Source: Paenibacillus aestuarii
GTDB taxonomy: Bacteria > Bacillota > Bacilli > Paenibacillales > NBRC-103111
Direction: 5' to 3'
DNA: 64,000 bases
NCBI RefSeq assembly: GCF_027789125.1
Contig: NZ_JAQFVF010000033.1
Span: 248,001-312,000, forward strand
This document shows, one piece after another, positions 35,832 through 44,358 of this stretch. The notes beneath the pieces are model-generated. The model did no database searches, was not told where the DNA came from, and saw only the letters and a list, made by a program, of their open reading frames with translations. The translations under genes and the position numbers were made by a program. Within the stretch, counting starts at the first letter, position 1, and every line of letters begins with the position of its first letter.

Positions 35832-36329
35832 ATGAATGTTCCAACATTAATTGGCTACGGCGTAGCCGCGGTAATTATTGTTCTCGTTTTTTGGCTGAGA
35901 ACCCGGAGAAGCAGGCGTCCCATTCGAAATAAAGGATACGGTATGCTCATTCCGCTTGTCATTCTGCTGATCGTCTTCGGGCTTAGTATTCATTCGATGA
36001 CGCTAATTCCGAATCATCCATTCATACTGCCTGCGTGGTGGGAAATGTGCGCTGCCGCCTTGCTAGGCGTTGGGCTGGGCAGCCTGATGCTGTATCATAC
36101 GGGCTACGAAAAGCGGGAAGACGGTCAAGTGTATGCGAAACCGAACAAAAATTTCAAATTCGTGCTGATCGCTGTCATTATTATCCGTGTTGCTTTATCG
36201 CAATACTTTAAAGGCCTTGATTATGTTGAGCTGAGCCTGCTGACCATGGTGATGGCGTTCTTGTACATCTGTGTATGGCGTGTCGGTAGTTTCCTCAAAT
36301 TTCGCCGCGTATATTCCACCGCAGTTTAA
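35832..36329 (+). CDS. ccdC: CcdC family membrane protein (DUF1453)
   Basis: 165 residues, four or five membrane helices (YGVAAVIIVLVFWLRTRRSR, YGMLIPLVILLIVFGLSIHS, WWEMCAAALLGVGLGSLMLY, FVLIAVIIIRVALSQYF). The R-x-x-x-P-I-R-N-K-G-Y-G-M element and YHTGYEKREDGQVY match Bacillus CcdC, linked with cytochrome c maturation though not essential for it. AAAGGAG site upstream. Expression is probably governed by the repeat-flanked promoter at 35707-35778. Confidence 0.8.
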   Translation: MNVPTLIGYGVAAVIIVLVFWLRTRRSRRPIRNKGYGMLIPLVILLIVFGLSIHSMTLIPNHPFILPAWWEMCAAALLGVGLGSLMLYHTGYEKREDGQVYAKPNKNFKFVLIAVIIIRVALSQYFKGLDYVELSLLTMVMAFLYICVWRVGSFLKFRRVYSTAV

Positions 36330-36339
36330 TAAGCAAGCG

Positions 36340-36386
36340 AGTCCCTTAAGACTGGAGTCATATGTTCCGGGTAGAGGGGCTTTTTT
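36340..36386. terminator. terminator between convergent ccdC and lysR
   Basis: AGTCCCTT pairs with AGGGGCT (one G-U), followed by six T; large loop that itself contains GACTGGAGTC. Confidence 0.55.
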
Positions 36387-37254
36387 AATGAAATAATGAG
36401 GCCAAGTATTGAATCGGCTTGGAAGGATGCGTGTTTTTATGCATGATCATTTGCGAGTAAAAAAGCGGAAAATGCTCATCCCGCAGCTTCACGCCGCATA
36501 GTGTGCCTTTGTCCAGCTCGTCTTTGGCTGCAATTCGCGGAATCAATGCGGCGCCCATTCCAATCATGACGCACTGTTTGACAGCTTCGATACTGCCCAA
36601 TTGCGAGACTACCTGATAGAGCACCTGCTCGTCTTTCAGCGAACGCTCCAGCGCCATCCGATACGTGCAGCCGGCCTCGGTCAAGATGAGATCGTTTTGA
36701 TGCAAATCACTAAGTTGAATCTCTTCTCTGTCACCGAGCGGATGTCCCGGCGGGCAAATGACGATCAACTCTTCTTGCCGCAGCGGCTCGGCGCAGATCT
36801 CCGGATCGGAGAACGGCGACTCGAGGATGAAGCCGATGTCGAGCTCGCCGTTTTTCACTTTGTTGATAATCTCATCTTTGGATGAGGGAAAGATCGTCAC
36901 ATGGAGAGCCGGATACTGCCGGCGGAACGCCTGAAAAAAGGGCGGCAAATAATACGCGGCGAGCGATTCGATCGTACCGATGGCGATATGCGTTTGGTCC
37001 GGGATGGCAAACGTTTCGTCGGCTTCCCTGTAGGCCGAAGTAATTTGATCGGCATAGCGGAGCAGCTTCAGGCCTTCTTCGGTCAGCTGTAGGCTTTTGC
37101 CGCTGCGCTGCAGCAGCTTCGCCCGGTAATGCTTCTCCAGCTTCTGGATCTGCACCGACACCGTGGGCTGGGCATAGCCAAGCCGTTCGGCTGCGCGTGT
37201 TAAATTCAGTGTCCGCGCGACTTCTCGAAACGTGATGTAGTACTGGATGTCCAT
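36385..37254 (-). CDS. LysR family transcriptional regulator
   Basis: 289 residues. N-terminal HTH: QYYITFREVARTLNLTRAAE, RLGYAQPTVSVQIQKLEKHY, LLQRSGKSLQLTEEGLKLL. The effector domain (IAIGTIESLAAYYLPPFFQA, GELDIGFILESPF) is standard. The usual divergent target gene is missing: upstream lie about 540 bases of repeat DNA before a DinB gene, so its partner may have been lost. Effector unknown. Confidence 0.92.
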   Translation of the reverse strand: MDIQYYITFREVARTLNLTRAAERLGYAQPTVSVQIQKLEKHYRAKLLQRSGKSLQLTEEGLKLLRYADQITSAYREADETFAIPDQTHIAIGTIESLAAYYLPPFFQAFRRQYPALHVTIFPSSKDEIINKVKNGELDIGFILESPFSDPEICAEPLRQEELIVICPPGHPLGDREEIQLSDLHQNDLILTEAGCTYRMALERSLKDEQVLYQVVSQLGSIEAVKQCVMIGMGAALIPRIAAKDELDKGTLCGVKLRDEHFPLFYSQMIMHKNTHPSKPIQYLASLFH

Positions 37255-37430
37255 GCTCCGCCTCCCATTTAACCATTAAAGATTGTAATAGTTAGGATTA
37301 CAATGTATAGCTAATTGTAATTGTAATCCTCATGCTATAGTATACATAAATTTACTGGCCCTTGTTGAGCGTGAAAAGCAGCGGGAGTGCAGTGCGGCGG
37401 CGGCGGCGGTCAGCGGCACGATGCGACCAC

Positions 37431-37619
37431 GCGGCGAGAGTGAAACCCGCGCATAGCGCTACCGCTCGCGGCGAGAGTGAAACCGCGCAGAGCTCCACCG
37501 CTCGCGGCGAGAGTGAAACCGGAGCAGAGCGCTACCGCTCGCGGCGAGAGTGAAACCCGCGCGGAGTGCCACCGCTCGCGGCGAGAGTGAAACCGGCGCA
37601 GAGCTCCACCGCTCGCGAT
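37431..37619. repeat. minisatellite, five units of 36-37 bp
   Basis: GCGGCGAGAGTGAAACC begins units at 37431, 37468, 37504, 37541 and 37578; the unit continues (C/G)GCGCAGAGC(T/G)CTACCGCTC with few changes, and a last partial unit ends near 37619. Period 37 (once 36), so no reading frame is kept. It fills much of the 37,255-37,796 gap, which otherwise shows no gene; a GGC-rich run (CGGCGGCGGCGG) at ~37,395 precedes it. Confidence 0.9.
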
Positions 37620-37796
37620 AGTTGGTGCACGAAGCCTGCCACAGGCGGCGACAGTCAGACTCATGCTGACCGGCACCGCGTTCGGCCTGCGCACGGAGAT
37701 CGTCAACCCTGGACGGATATCCTTCGCCGCGCGAGACATCAGCCACACGGAGTCAGTCAAACCTGCGCGCTTCAAGGGCTGCTTAGGAGGATTTGA

Positions 37797-38240
37797 ATGA
37801 GAGAAGTTGTGGAGCAATTACAAGCGTGGGTGCATGTACTTCCGGAGCGGTTATTGGCAGTGGGGGACGAGATGCTTACGCAGAAGCCTGAGCCCCACAA
37901 GTGGTCCGCAAAAGAGATTCTCGGCCACCTGTGCGATTCGGCCGTGAATAACTATGCTCGCTTTATTCGCGCCCAGTATGAACCGGCACCATTTTTAGTG
38001 CCCAAATATAATCAGAACGAGTGGGTACTCGTGAACGATTACCAGCACGTGCCGCTTGGCGAAGTTCTTATGTTATGGACCGCGCTGAACAAGCAGATCG
38101 TCAGAACCATCGCGAACTTACCCGAGGCCAAACGTGATGTGCCCTGTGAGATCGGATTGGAGCAACCGGTGACCTTAGAGTGGCTCATGCGCGACTACTT
38201 GGACCATTTGGAGCATCATGTGCGGCAAATGTTGGGGTGA
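37797..38240 (+). CDS. DinB superfamily protein
   Basis: 147 residues, four-helix bundle. HKWSAKEILGHLCDSAVNNY carries the first metal histidine region, LVPKYNQNEWVLVNDYQ the middle, and the C-terminal MRDYLDHLEHHVRQML the last two histidines (H-x3-H). These are typical of DinB/YfiT-type putative metal-dependent thiol transferases or hydrolases. AGGAGG precedes ATG 37797. Its last 60 bases are duplicated directly downstream. Confidence 0.85.
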   Translation: MREVVEQLQAWVHVLPERLLAVGDEMLTQKPEPHKWSAKEILGHLCDSAVNNYARFIRAQYEPAPFLVPKYNQNEWVLVNDYQHVPLGEVLMLWTALNKQIVRTIANLPEAKRDVPCEIGLEQPVTLEWLMRDYLDHLEHHVRQMLG

Positions 38241-38335
38241 GCTTCCATCTAGCGCATTTTCATGCGCGACTACTTGGACCATTTGGAGCATCATGTGCGG
38301 CAAAAGTTAGGGTGAGCTTCCATCTAGCACACTTT
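38186..38335 (+). repeat. 75-bp tandem duplication of the DinB gene's 3' end
   Basis: CATGCGCGACTACTTGGACC starts at 38186 and again at 38261; both copies run through GGGTGAGCTTCCATCTAGC to a T-rich end. Differences are few (AAATGTTGGGG vs AAAAGTTAGGG; GCGCA vs CACAC). The second copy is outside the gene. Confidence 0.95.
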
Positions 38336-38493
38336 TATTAGCTACTGCGACTTGGCGGTGTGTGTGTGAAGACAGGGTTTTCAAAATAGTAAGTATTTGG
38401 TAAAATTGTAATCATAAAGTTGCAAAGCATGCGCCGAATTCACGATTGTCGTGGGTCGGCGCTATTTTTATTTGGATGGAGGGGAGAGCGTTC

Positions 38494-39168
38494 ATGTTCG
38501 AACAATTTCACCGTGCCTGGGTGAGCACACATTTGAGCAAGCGGAGAGGTGAGTCTAAGAGAAGGCTAGAAAAGGGGCATGCGTATGCGGAGAAGCAATT
38601 TTTGAGATGCGTTTGGTGGCCGGCTTTTGGTCAATTTGATTATTTGCATCCTGAATACGAGGTGCATGACTTTTTTGATGGCAGCAGGTACCTTGATTTT
38701 GCGTATATCCGCTCTGGGGTTCGGCTAGGGATTGAGGTGGACCCCTACGGCACACATTACGAGAAGCTCGATCGCACGCAGTACGCCAATCAATGGGTAC
38801 GTCATATGCATCTGCTTAATGATGGCTGGTTAATTTCCAGAATTAGTCTGGATGATGTGAAGGAGCGGCCGCGGATGTGGCAGCAGCTTTTTCAGCAAAT
38901 GATTGGACAATTGTTTGGCAGCAGCGAGCGCATGAAGGATGAAGTGGAACTGAGCAGTCGTGAACGGGATATACTGCGGTTGGCGTTGCGGTTGGACAGG
39001 CCGATCAAGCTTCATGATGTTCAGACGCTTTTGCAGTGTGGGTATGACAAGGCACGATCGTTAATCAGCCTGCTGGAGAGCAAAAAATGGCTCGTGGCGA
39101 TGGGCAAGGGCACAAGAAGAGCCCACGCTTGGCGGGTGGATGTGTCGCGCAGGCCTCCTTTGTTGTAG
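38494..39168 (+). CDS. PD-(D/E)XK-like domain protein with C-terminal winged helix
   Basis: About 224 residues, not a named family to me. Residues ~30-110 contain AYAEKQFLRCVWWPAFGQFD, SRYLDFAYIRSGVRLGIEVD and YGTHYEKLDRTQYANQWVRH, which resembles the D...E-x-D/K core of DUF559/Vsr-type nucleases (E-V-D in place of E-x-K). The C-terminal ~70 residues (SSRERDILRLALRLDRPI, LHDVQTLLQCGYDKARSLIS) look like a winged helix. So it may be a DNA-binding nuclease or a dead nuclease used as regulator. ATG 38494 has GGAGGGGAG upstream. It lies between two repeat arrays, typical of accessory DNA. Confidence 0.55.
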   Translation: MFEQFHRAWVSTHLSKRRGESKRRLEKGHAYAEKQFLRCVWWPAFGQFDYLHPEYEVHDFFDGSRYLDFAYIRSGVRLGIEVDPYGTHYEKLDRTQYANQWVRHMHLLNDGWLISRISLDDVKERPRMWQQLFQQMIGQLFGSSERMKDEVELSSRERDILRLALRLDRPIKLHDVQTLLQCGYDKARSLISLLESKKWLVAMGKGTRRAHAWRVDVSRRPPLL

Positions 39169-39231
39169 GGGGCGGTGGCGACTCGTGCCGAGAGCACAAG
39201 CTGTAGCAAGAGCTCGGCCTGGCTCGCGTAT

Positions 39232-39652
39232 GCTGCAGTCCGGAATTGCCCATTTGCGGCTGCATTTTGGCGCGTGCGGGCGAAAAAGCCTGCTGTAGTA
39301 AGGCAAAACCGGACTGCAGCGCGTACCCCCGCGCCGAAGCCTGCTGCAATTGGGCTTTCCCGGACTGCAGAGGAATTCCGGCTCATGAGTGGGCGCTCGC
39401 GCATGCTGCAGTCCGGAATTGCCCAATTGCGAGAGGGGGAGCACGTGTCGGAGGAGCTGCAGTCCGGATTTGCCCAATTGCGGCGTGCATTTTGGCGCGT
39501 GTGGGCGAAAAAGCCGGCTGTAGTCCGGCAAAACCGGGCTACAGCGCGTACCCCCACGCCGGACCCTGCTGCAATTGGGTTTTCCCGGACTACAGCTGGA
39601 GCTCAGCGCGTAAACGGTCTCGCAAGAGGTGGCTTCCCGGACTACAGCCGGA
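39232..39652. repeat. second cluster of GCTGCA...TGCAGC repeats, partly in a ~225-bp duplication
   Basis: At least seven copies of the ~28-bp element, in both orientations: 39232-39260, 39292-39320, 39343-39370, 39405-39431, 39456-39484, 39517-39545 and 39568-39595, with a partial copy near 39632. A larger unit (GCATTTTGGCGCG, then GCGAAAAAGCC, two elements and GCGTACCCCC) at ~39261 recurs at ~39487, a direct repeat with 226-bp offset. This explains the open frames in all directions here; I see no gene in 39,169-39,699. Confidence 0.85.
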
Positions 39653-39699
39653 ACCCCGCGCCTGAACCCGCTCGCAATAAGCAGCGCCGGCCAGCCAAG

Positions 39700-40557
39700 C
39701 TACCTCCCCGACCGCCTGTACGCCGACGGTGCCATGCCGGACCACTTGCGAAACTGCTTGGAGAAGTACAGCGCATCGTTGAAGCCGACGGAGGAGGCGA
39801 CCTGATCGATCGTCATGGACGTCCCGAGCAGCTGCTTGGCGCGTTCCATGCGGATGTTGAACAGGTACTGCATCGGCGCCAACCCCGTGGACTGCTTGAA
39901 CATTTTGCACAGATAAGTGCGGTGGTACCCGAGCGATTGCGCCAGGGCTTCGATGGACACGGGCTGCGTATACTGCAGCTCCAGGTAGCGGATCGCCCGC
40001 CCGATTTGGCGCTCGATCTCCGACTCGGCGGCCGGCTTCTCCATCAGCCGCTGGCGGTTGGCCTGCCCCAGCTTGCCGAGCAGGAGGCGCAGCCAGCCTC
40101 CCGCCTCCATATCTTCCAGCACCGGATACCCGGATTGCTGGAAGCTGGTGCGGAGGCGCCGGTACAGGTGCCGCACATCGCGCGGGCTGCGGCCGGCACC
40201 AGTGACGACAGCGTTCTCGGGCGTAATCCCGAGCACAGCCAGCGTCGTCCCGACGGAGCGGCCGACGAAGGCCACCCAGGCGTAATGCCATGGCCGCTCT
40301 GCGTCCGCCACATAGCTGAACAGCTCGCCAGGGAAGATGACGAAGGTATCTCCGGGGCTGCAGCGATAGGCCTTGCCGCGGATCGTAAAGACGCCCTCGC
40401 CGGCAAAGACGGTATGAATCAAATAATAGTCATGCACAGCTGGGCCCGTTTGATGCAAAGGAAGCGGCTTACCCTCCCCGCTAAAAAGCACTGACAGCTC
40501 CCCATGGTTGGCAAGCGGATTAATGCTTACCGAGAACATCGTGTGGTCCGGGTTCAT
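39700..40557 (-). CDS. AraC family regulator, likely of the adjacent melA
   Basis: 285 residues. N-terminal cupin-type sensor (YLIHTVFAGEGVFTIRGKAY, CSPGDTFVIFPGELFSYVAD) and a C-terminal double HTH (AIRYLELQYTQPVSIEALAQ, SLGYHRTYLCKMFKQSTGLA, NIRMERAKQLLGTSMTIDQV, VGFNDALYFSKQFRKWSGMA). It is divergent from the GH4 alpha-galactosidase gene with 138 bases between, the usual arrangement for MsmR/RafR-like control by alpha-galactosides. Confidence 0.92.
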   Translation of the reverse strand: MNPDHTMFSVSINPLANHGELSVLFSGEGKPLPLHQTGPAVHDYYLIHTVFAGEGVFTIRGKAYRCSPGDTFVIFPGELFSYVADAERPWHYAWVAFVGRSVGTTLAVLGITPENAVVTGAGRSPRDVRHLYRRLRTSFQQSGYPVLEDMEAGGWLRLLLGKLGQANRQRLMEKPAAESEIERQIGRAIRYLELQYTQPVSIEALAQSLGYHRTYLCKMFKQSTGLAPMQYLFNIRMERAKQLLGTSMTIDQVASSVGFNDALYFSKQFRKWSGMAPSAYRRSGR

Positions 40558-40695
40558 GCGATCACCCTTTTACACTCAATTTAAACTAAAAAACTACAAA
40601 TGTCCATATAAGCCTTCGTTCAATCCATATGCATGGCCGCCCCGGTGAGCTATAGTGAAAGTGTAGAAAACATGATAGTTGGAGGGATTGAAGGC

Positions 40696-41997
40696 ATGTC
40701 CAAAATTACTTTTTTAGGAGCCGGCAGCACCGTTTTCGCTAAAAACGTACTAGGCGACTGTATGCTCACGCCTGCGCTCCAAGGTTTTGAAATCGCATTG
40801 TTTGATATTGACCGTGAGCGGCTCCGGGATTCGGAGAATATGCTGAACAATATCAAAAAGACCAGTGGCAGCACCTGCGATGTGAAAGCGTATACAGACC
40901 GGAAAGAAGCGCTGCGCGGCGCAAAATATGTCGTCAACGCTATCCAAGTCGGCGGGTATGATCCTTGCACGATCACGGATTTTGAAATTCCCAAAAAATA
41001 CGGCCTGCGCCAAACGATAGCTGATACCGTAGGGATTGGCGGTATTTTCCGCAACTTGAGAACGATTCCGGTCATGCTGGATTTTGCCGCAGATATCCGC
41101 GAGGTTTGTCCTGATGCGCTGTTCCTCAACTATACGAATCCGATGGCCGTACTGACGAATGTGATGAATACATATGGCGGTGTGCGCACTGTCGGCTTAT
41201 GCCATAGCGTGCAGCATTGCATTCCGGGGCTGTTCGAGTCACTGGGCATTGATCAGGAAGGCGTGCAGGCCAAAATCGCCGGCATCAACCACATGGCGTG
41301 GCTGCTCGAAGTGACCAAAGACGGCGTCGACTTGTATCCGGAGATTAAGAAGCGGGCGAGAGAGAAGCAGAATGAGAAGCATTGGGACATGGTCCGTTAC
41401 GAAATGATGCTCAACTTCGGCTACTACATCACCGAGTCCTCGGAGCACAATGCAGAGTACCATCCGTATTTCATCAAGCGCAACTATCCGGAGCTGATCG
41501 ACCGCTTCAACATTCCGCTGGATGAATACCCGCGCCGTTGTATCGAGCAAATTGCCCGCTGGGGTAAAATGCGCGATGATCTTGTCAACGATACGAATTT
41601 GACGCATAAGCGTTCACATGAATATGCCTCCTACATTTTCGAGGCGATTGAAACGAATGTGCCGTACAAGATCGGCGGCAACGTCATGAACACCGGCGGT
41701 CTGATTTCGAACCTGCCGCGCGAGGCGTGCGTGGAAGTGCCGTGCCTGGTGGACCGCAGCGGTGTGACGCCGACCTATGTCGGCGATCTGCCTCCGCAAT
41801 GCGCGGCGCTCAACCGCACGAACATCAATACGCAGCTGCTGACAATCGAAGCGGCGATCACGCGCAAGCGCGAGCATATCTATCATGCAGCGATGCTCGA
41901 TCCACATACATCGGCAGAGCTGTCGATGGACGATATTATCGCGATGTGCGACGATCTGATCGAAGCGCACGGCAAATGGCTGCCGGAATTCTATTAA
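40696..41997 (+). CDS. melA: GH4 alpha-galactosidase/alpha-glucosidase
   Basis: NAD+- and metal-dependent hydrolase, 433 residues. SKITFLGAGSTVFAKNVLGD is the Rossmann start; NAIQVGGYDPCTITDFEIPK, NYTNPMAVLTNVMNTYGGVR, VGLCHSVQHCIPGL (metal-binding Cys and neighbouring residues) and GINHMAWLLEV are GH4 landmarks; the set best fits MelA-type alpha-galactosidases. ATG 40696 follows TTGGAGGG. No transporter gene is adjacent, so substrate uptake must be encoded elsewhere. Confidence 0.92.
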   Translation: MSKITFLGAGSTVFAKNVLGDCMLTPALQGFEIALFDIDRERLRDSENMLNNIKKTSGSTCDVKAYTDRKEALRGAKYVVNAIQVGGYDPCTITDFEIPKKYGLRQTIADTVGIGGIFRNLRTIPVMLDFAADIREVCPDALFLNYTNPMAVLTNVMNTYGGVRTVGLCHSVQHCIPGLFESLGIDQEGVQAKIAGINHMAWLLEVTKDGVDLYPEIKKRAREKQNEKHWDMVRYEMMLNFGYYITESSEHNAEYHPYFIKRNYPELIDRFNIPLDEYPRRCIEQIARWGKMRDDLVNDTNLTHKRSHEYASYIFEAIETNVPYKIGGNVMNTGGLISNLPREACVEVPCLVDRSGVTPTYVGDLPPQCAALNRTNINTQLLTIEAAITRKREHIYHAAMLDPHTSAELSMDDIIAMCDDLIEAHGKWLPEFY

Positions 41998-42070
41998 TCC
42001 GGGCACGGGCAGCCCCCAAGCAAAAAGAAGGTCATGAGGTCAGCAGCGTGCTGGCCCATGGCCTTCTTCG

Positions 42071-42388
42071 TTATCCGCCGAACGCGTCGCGGAACGCGTG
42101 ATTCAGGACGGCAAGCTCCACGTTCCAGAGCGGAGCGATCTCCGGCCCGACGTTCTCGTCAAACCAGTCGGCGAGCGCTTTGCGGTTGCTGCCGTTCTCG
42201 ACGATGAATGGGAGGTTCAGCATCACTTTTTTCACATACAATTCTTCAGCTTGCTGCATCTGCTCGGGGGAAATCCAAACTTTCAGGCGCTTCACCGTGC
42301 GGTACAGTTCCTTGCTGCAAGCCCGGCGAATTCCGCGCGCGGTAGGAAATTGCTGTTTATGTTTCTCATTGGTTTTGTTGTTCAACAT
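42071..42388 (-). CDS. conserved-looking small basic protein, unknown
   Basis: 105 residues from ATG 42388, no family recognised. Lys/Gln/Arg-rich start (NNKTNEKHKQQFPTARGIRR), then ELYRTVKRLKVWISPEQMQQ, AEELYVKKVMLNLPFIVENG and DWFDENVGPEIAPLWN; soluble, helical. AGAGGAG lies 13 bases upstream. It is convergent with melA and 60 bases behind the cupredoxin gene on the same strand. Confidence 0.6.
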   Translation of the reverse strand: MLNNKTNEKHKQQFPTARGIRRACSKELYRTVKRLKVWISPEQMQQAEELYVKKVMLNLPFIVENGSNRKALADWFDENVGPEIAPLWNVELAVLNHAFRDAFGG

Positions 42389-42448
42389 GGAAGCATCCAC
42401 GCTCCTCTCTATGCTATGTGTATGCATGGAGAGGGCGCGCAGCTACTC

Positions 42449-42898
42449 TTAATCAACCACAATATACCCGATCATAGGCCCGTTATGGGCGATATCGGCA
42501 TGGGTCATACAGATGAGGCGGTACGTTCCTTCCTCTTTCGGCGTGAAGGTAATCACCGTCTCTTTGCCTTTTTTGACTTCGCCGCTGATGCCCATTCCTT
42601 CAATGAAAAAAGGATGGCTTTCACCGTTGACGCCGTAAATGCTAAGCTTAACCTTCTCCCCCTTGTGGACGACGATCGTTCCAGGATCCCAACGGTACGC
42701 TTCTATGGTCTTGCCGTCGCTGGTCGTCGATTTGAACTCGCCGGTCACCATATGGATCGATCGCTCGGTGGCGGCAGGCTCGGCCAGCGCAGGAACCAGG
42801 CTTGCCCGGTTCATATACAGCAGGCTGGTTAGAACCAGCAGCAGCGCGAGAGCTGCAAGAACGAGATGCGTGCGGGTAATGACAATAATTTTAGACAT
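42449..42898 (-). CDS. membrane-anchored cupredoxin domain protein
   Basis: 149 residues. N-terminal anchor (HLVLAALALLLVLTSLLYMN), then a cupredoxin fold like the COX2/nitrosocyanin group: GTIVVHKGEKVKLSIYGVNG, ESHPFFIEGMGI, and the copper loop RLICMTHADIAHNG with H, C, H and following M as ligands. Likely an extracytoplasmic electron-transfer or copper-binding protein. ATG 42898 has GGAGG 9 bases upstream. Confidence 0.85.
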   Translation of the reverse strand: MSKIIVITRTHLVLAALALLLVLTSLLYMNRASLVPALAEPAATERSIHMVTGEFKSTTSDGKTIEAYRWDPGTIVVHKGEKVKLSIYGVNGESHPFFIEGMGISGEVKKGKETVITFTPKEEGTYRLICMTHADIAHNGPMIGYIVVD

Positions 42899-43065
42899 GG
42901 CTGTCCGCCTCCAGTACAAGGTTCTTGTATAGCTTATGCAAGGGCTTGTCAGCGCATGATTTGTTAACCGTAACTTAGCCATAGCAAAACTAGTTGTTCG
43001 GCGGACACGTATGGTAAAATAGCTTACAGACAAGATGTAGAACTTGGTAAAGAGAGGGCTAATGA

Positions 43066-43668
43066 ATGGGTGAACTGATTCACAACGTTTTGCAATTTTT
43101 AGAGGGGCTCGGGTATTGGGGGATTTTCCTGGGGTTGATGATGGAAGTCATTCCGAATGAGCTGCTTCTGGCTTATGCGGGCTACCTCGTCTCGATAGGC
43201 GAAATCAATATGATCGGCGCGATTATTTGTGCGGTGATCGGCGGAACTTTGGCGCAGATTGTCCTCTACTGGATCGGACGCTACGGTGGACGGCCTTTTT
43301 TGGAGAGATACGGGAAATATTTGCTCATTAACAAGCATCACATTGATGTCGCTGAGAACTGGTTTAATCGGTACGGAACCGGTATGATTTTTACAGCCCG
43401 TTTTATCCCAGTCGTTAGACACGCCATTTCCATTCCGGGCGGCATGGCGAAGATGCCTCTAGGCAAGTTCACGCTCTATACAGGGTTAGCCCTCATTCCA
43501 TATTCATTCTTATATGTATACTTGGGGATGCTGCTGAAAGATAATTGGCAGAAAATTGATGAAGTGGCAGGACCTTATATGAAGCCGCTGATTCTCGCAG
43601 CCGTCGTTTTAACGGCGCTCTATGTCGCGTATCAATTTGTTCAAAAGAGAAAAAGAAATCGAGTATAA
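43066..43668 (+). CDS. DedA family membrane protein
   Basis: 200 residues. LGYWGIFLGLMMEVIPNELL, LAYAGYLVSIGEINMIGAII, ERYGKYLLINKHHIDVAENW and FTARFIPVVRHAISIPGGMA (conserved F-x-R-x-x-P...G-G-x-x-x-M) are DedA/VTT hallmarks; a further helix is near the end. Some members act as undecaprenyl-phosphate or phospholipid flippases, which could serve the wall and EPS carriers; the specific substrate is not deducible. Confidence 0.92.
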   Translation: MGELIHNVLQFLEGLGYWGIFLGLMMEVIPNELLLAYAGYLVSIGEINMIGAIICAVIGGTLAQIVLYWIGRYGGRPFLERYGKYLLINKHHIDVAENWFNRYGTGMIFTARFIPVVRHAISIPGGMAKMPLGKFTLYTGLALIPYSFLYVYLGMLLKDNWQKIDEVAGPYMKPLILAAVVLTALYVAYQFVQKRKRNRV

Positions 43669-43756
43669 CCGCGAATTGATTTGGCGCTATTGCCTATATT
43701 TGCTACAATAATACTAGGAATTGATGATTGATGATCCCATAGGAGGTTGGAGAAGC

Positions 43757-44323
43757 ATGAGTGTTAATTTGGCCAACAAGCTTCGCACGGGCTTAAAGCC
43801 GCAGCAGTTCATTGACGGCATGACCAAGAATCAGGAGCAGTTTCTGAGCTATTACAATGGTTTCGAATGGCCGAACGAGGACGACAAGGAGTTCTTCGAG
43901 TCCTTGAACAACCGCGATGACTTGCGCTGCCTCGTTGTGGGCGCCGATTGGTGCGGAGATGTGGTACGCTGTGTGCCAGTCGTGTTCCGCGCGCTGGAGA
44001 ACAGCGGAATTCCGGTGGAAGTCCTTATTCTCGAAGAGAACTTCGATGTCATCGATCAGTTTCTGACCAGTGGTGGCAGAGGGATTCCGAAAGTGCTCTT
44101 CACAGATACCGGCGGTTTCGTGCTCGGCGATTGGGGTCCGCGTCCAGCGCACGTGCAGGCTGTGATGACGAAGTTCAAAGCGGAGAACCCGGATCGCGAA
44201 GCGCCTGGCTATGACGAGAAGATGCAGGAAGCCAGAGCTGAACTGCGCCGTCAATATGGTGAAGGCAACGATTATCAGGCTGTCATCATCAAAGAGCTTC
44301 GTGAGCTCATTTCTACGTTTTAA
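43757..44323 (+). CDS. thioredoxin-family protein
   Basis: 188 residues. Near residue 60-75, CLVVGADWCGDVVRCVPVVF contains W-C-G-D-V-V-R-C, a CxxxxC variant rather than the thioredoxin CxxC; GGRGIPKVLFTDTGGFVLGD gives the cis-proline region. Members of this Firmicutes group are annotated thioredoxin-like without known partner. ATG 43757 with AGGAGG about 11 bases upstream. Next gene starts 35 bases later. Confidence 0.8.
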   Translation: MSVNLANKLRTGLKPQQFIDGMTKNQEQFLSYYNGFEWPNEDDKEFFESLNNRDDLRCLVVGADWCGDVVRCVPVVFRALENSGIPVEVLILEENFDVIDQFLTSGGRGIPKVLFTDTGGFVLGDWGPRPAHVQAVMTKFKAENPDREAPGYDEKMQEARAELRRQYGEGNDYQAVIIKELRELISTF

Positions 44324-44358
44324 TTCCATTCCCGCACACAGATTGAGAGCGAATCCTT

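Noticed and set aside
37431..37619. Repeat array that could be taken for CRISPR
   Set aside because: Units are contiguous at 36-37 bp without unique spacers, and no cas gene is near.
39175..40494. Long + strand ORF of 439 codons
   Set aside because: It runs through the repeat cluster and antisense to the AraC gene; composition is repeat-derived and no family is recognisable.
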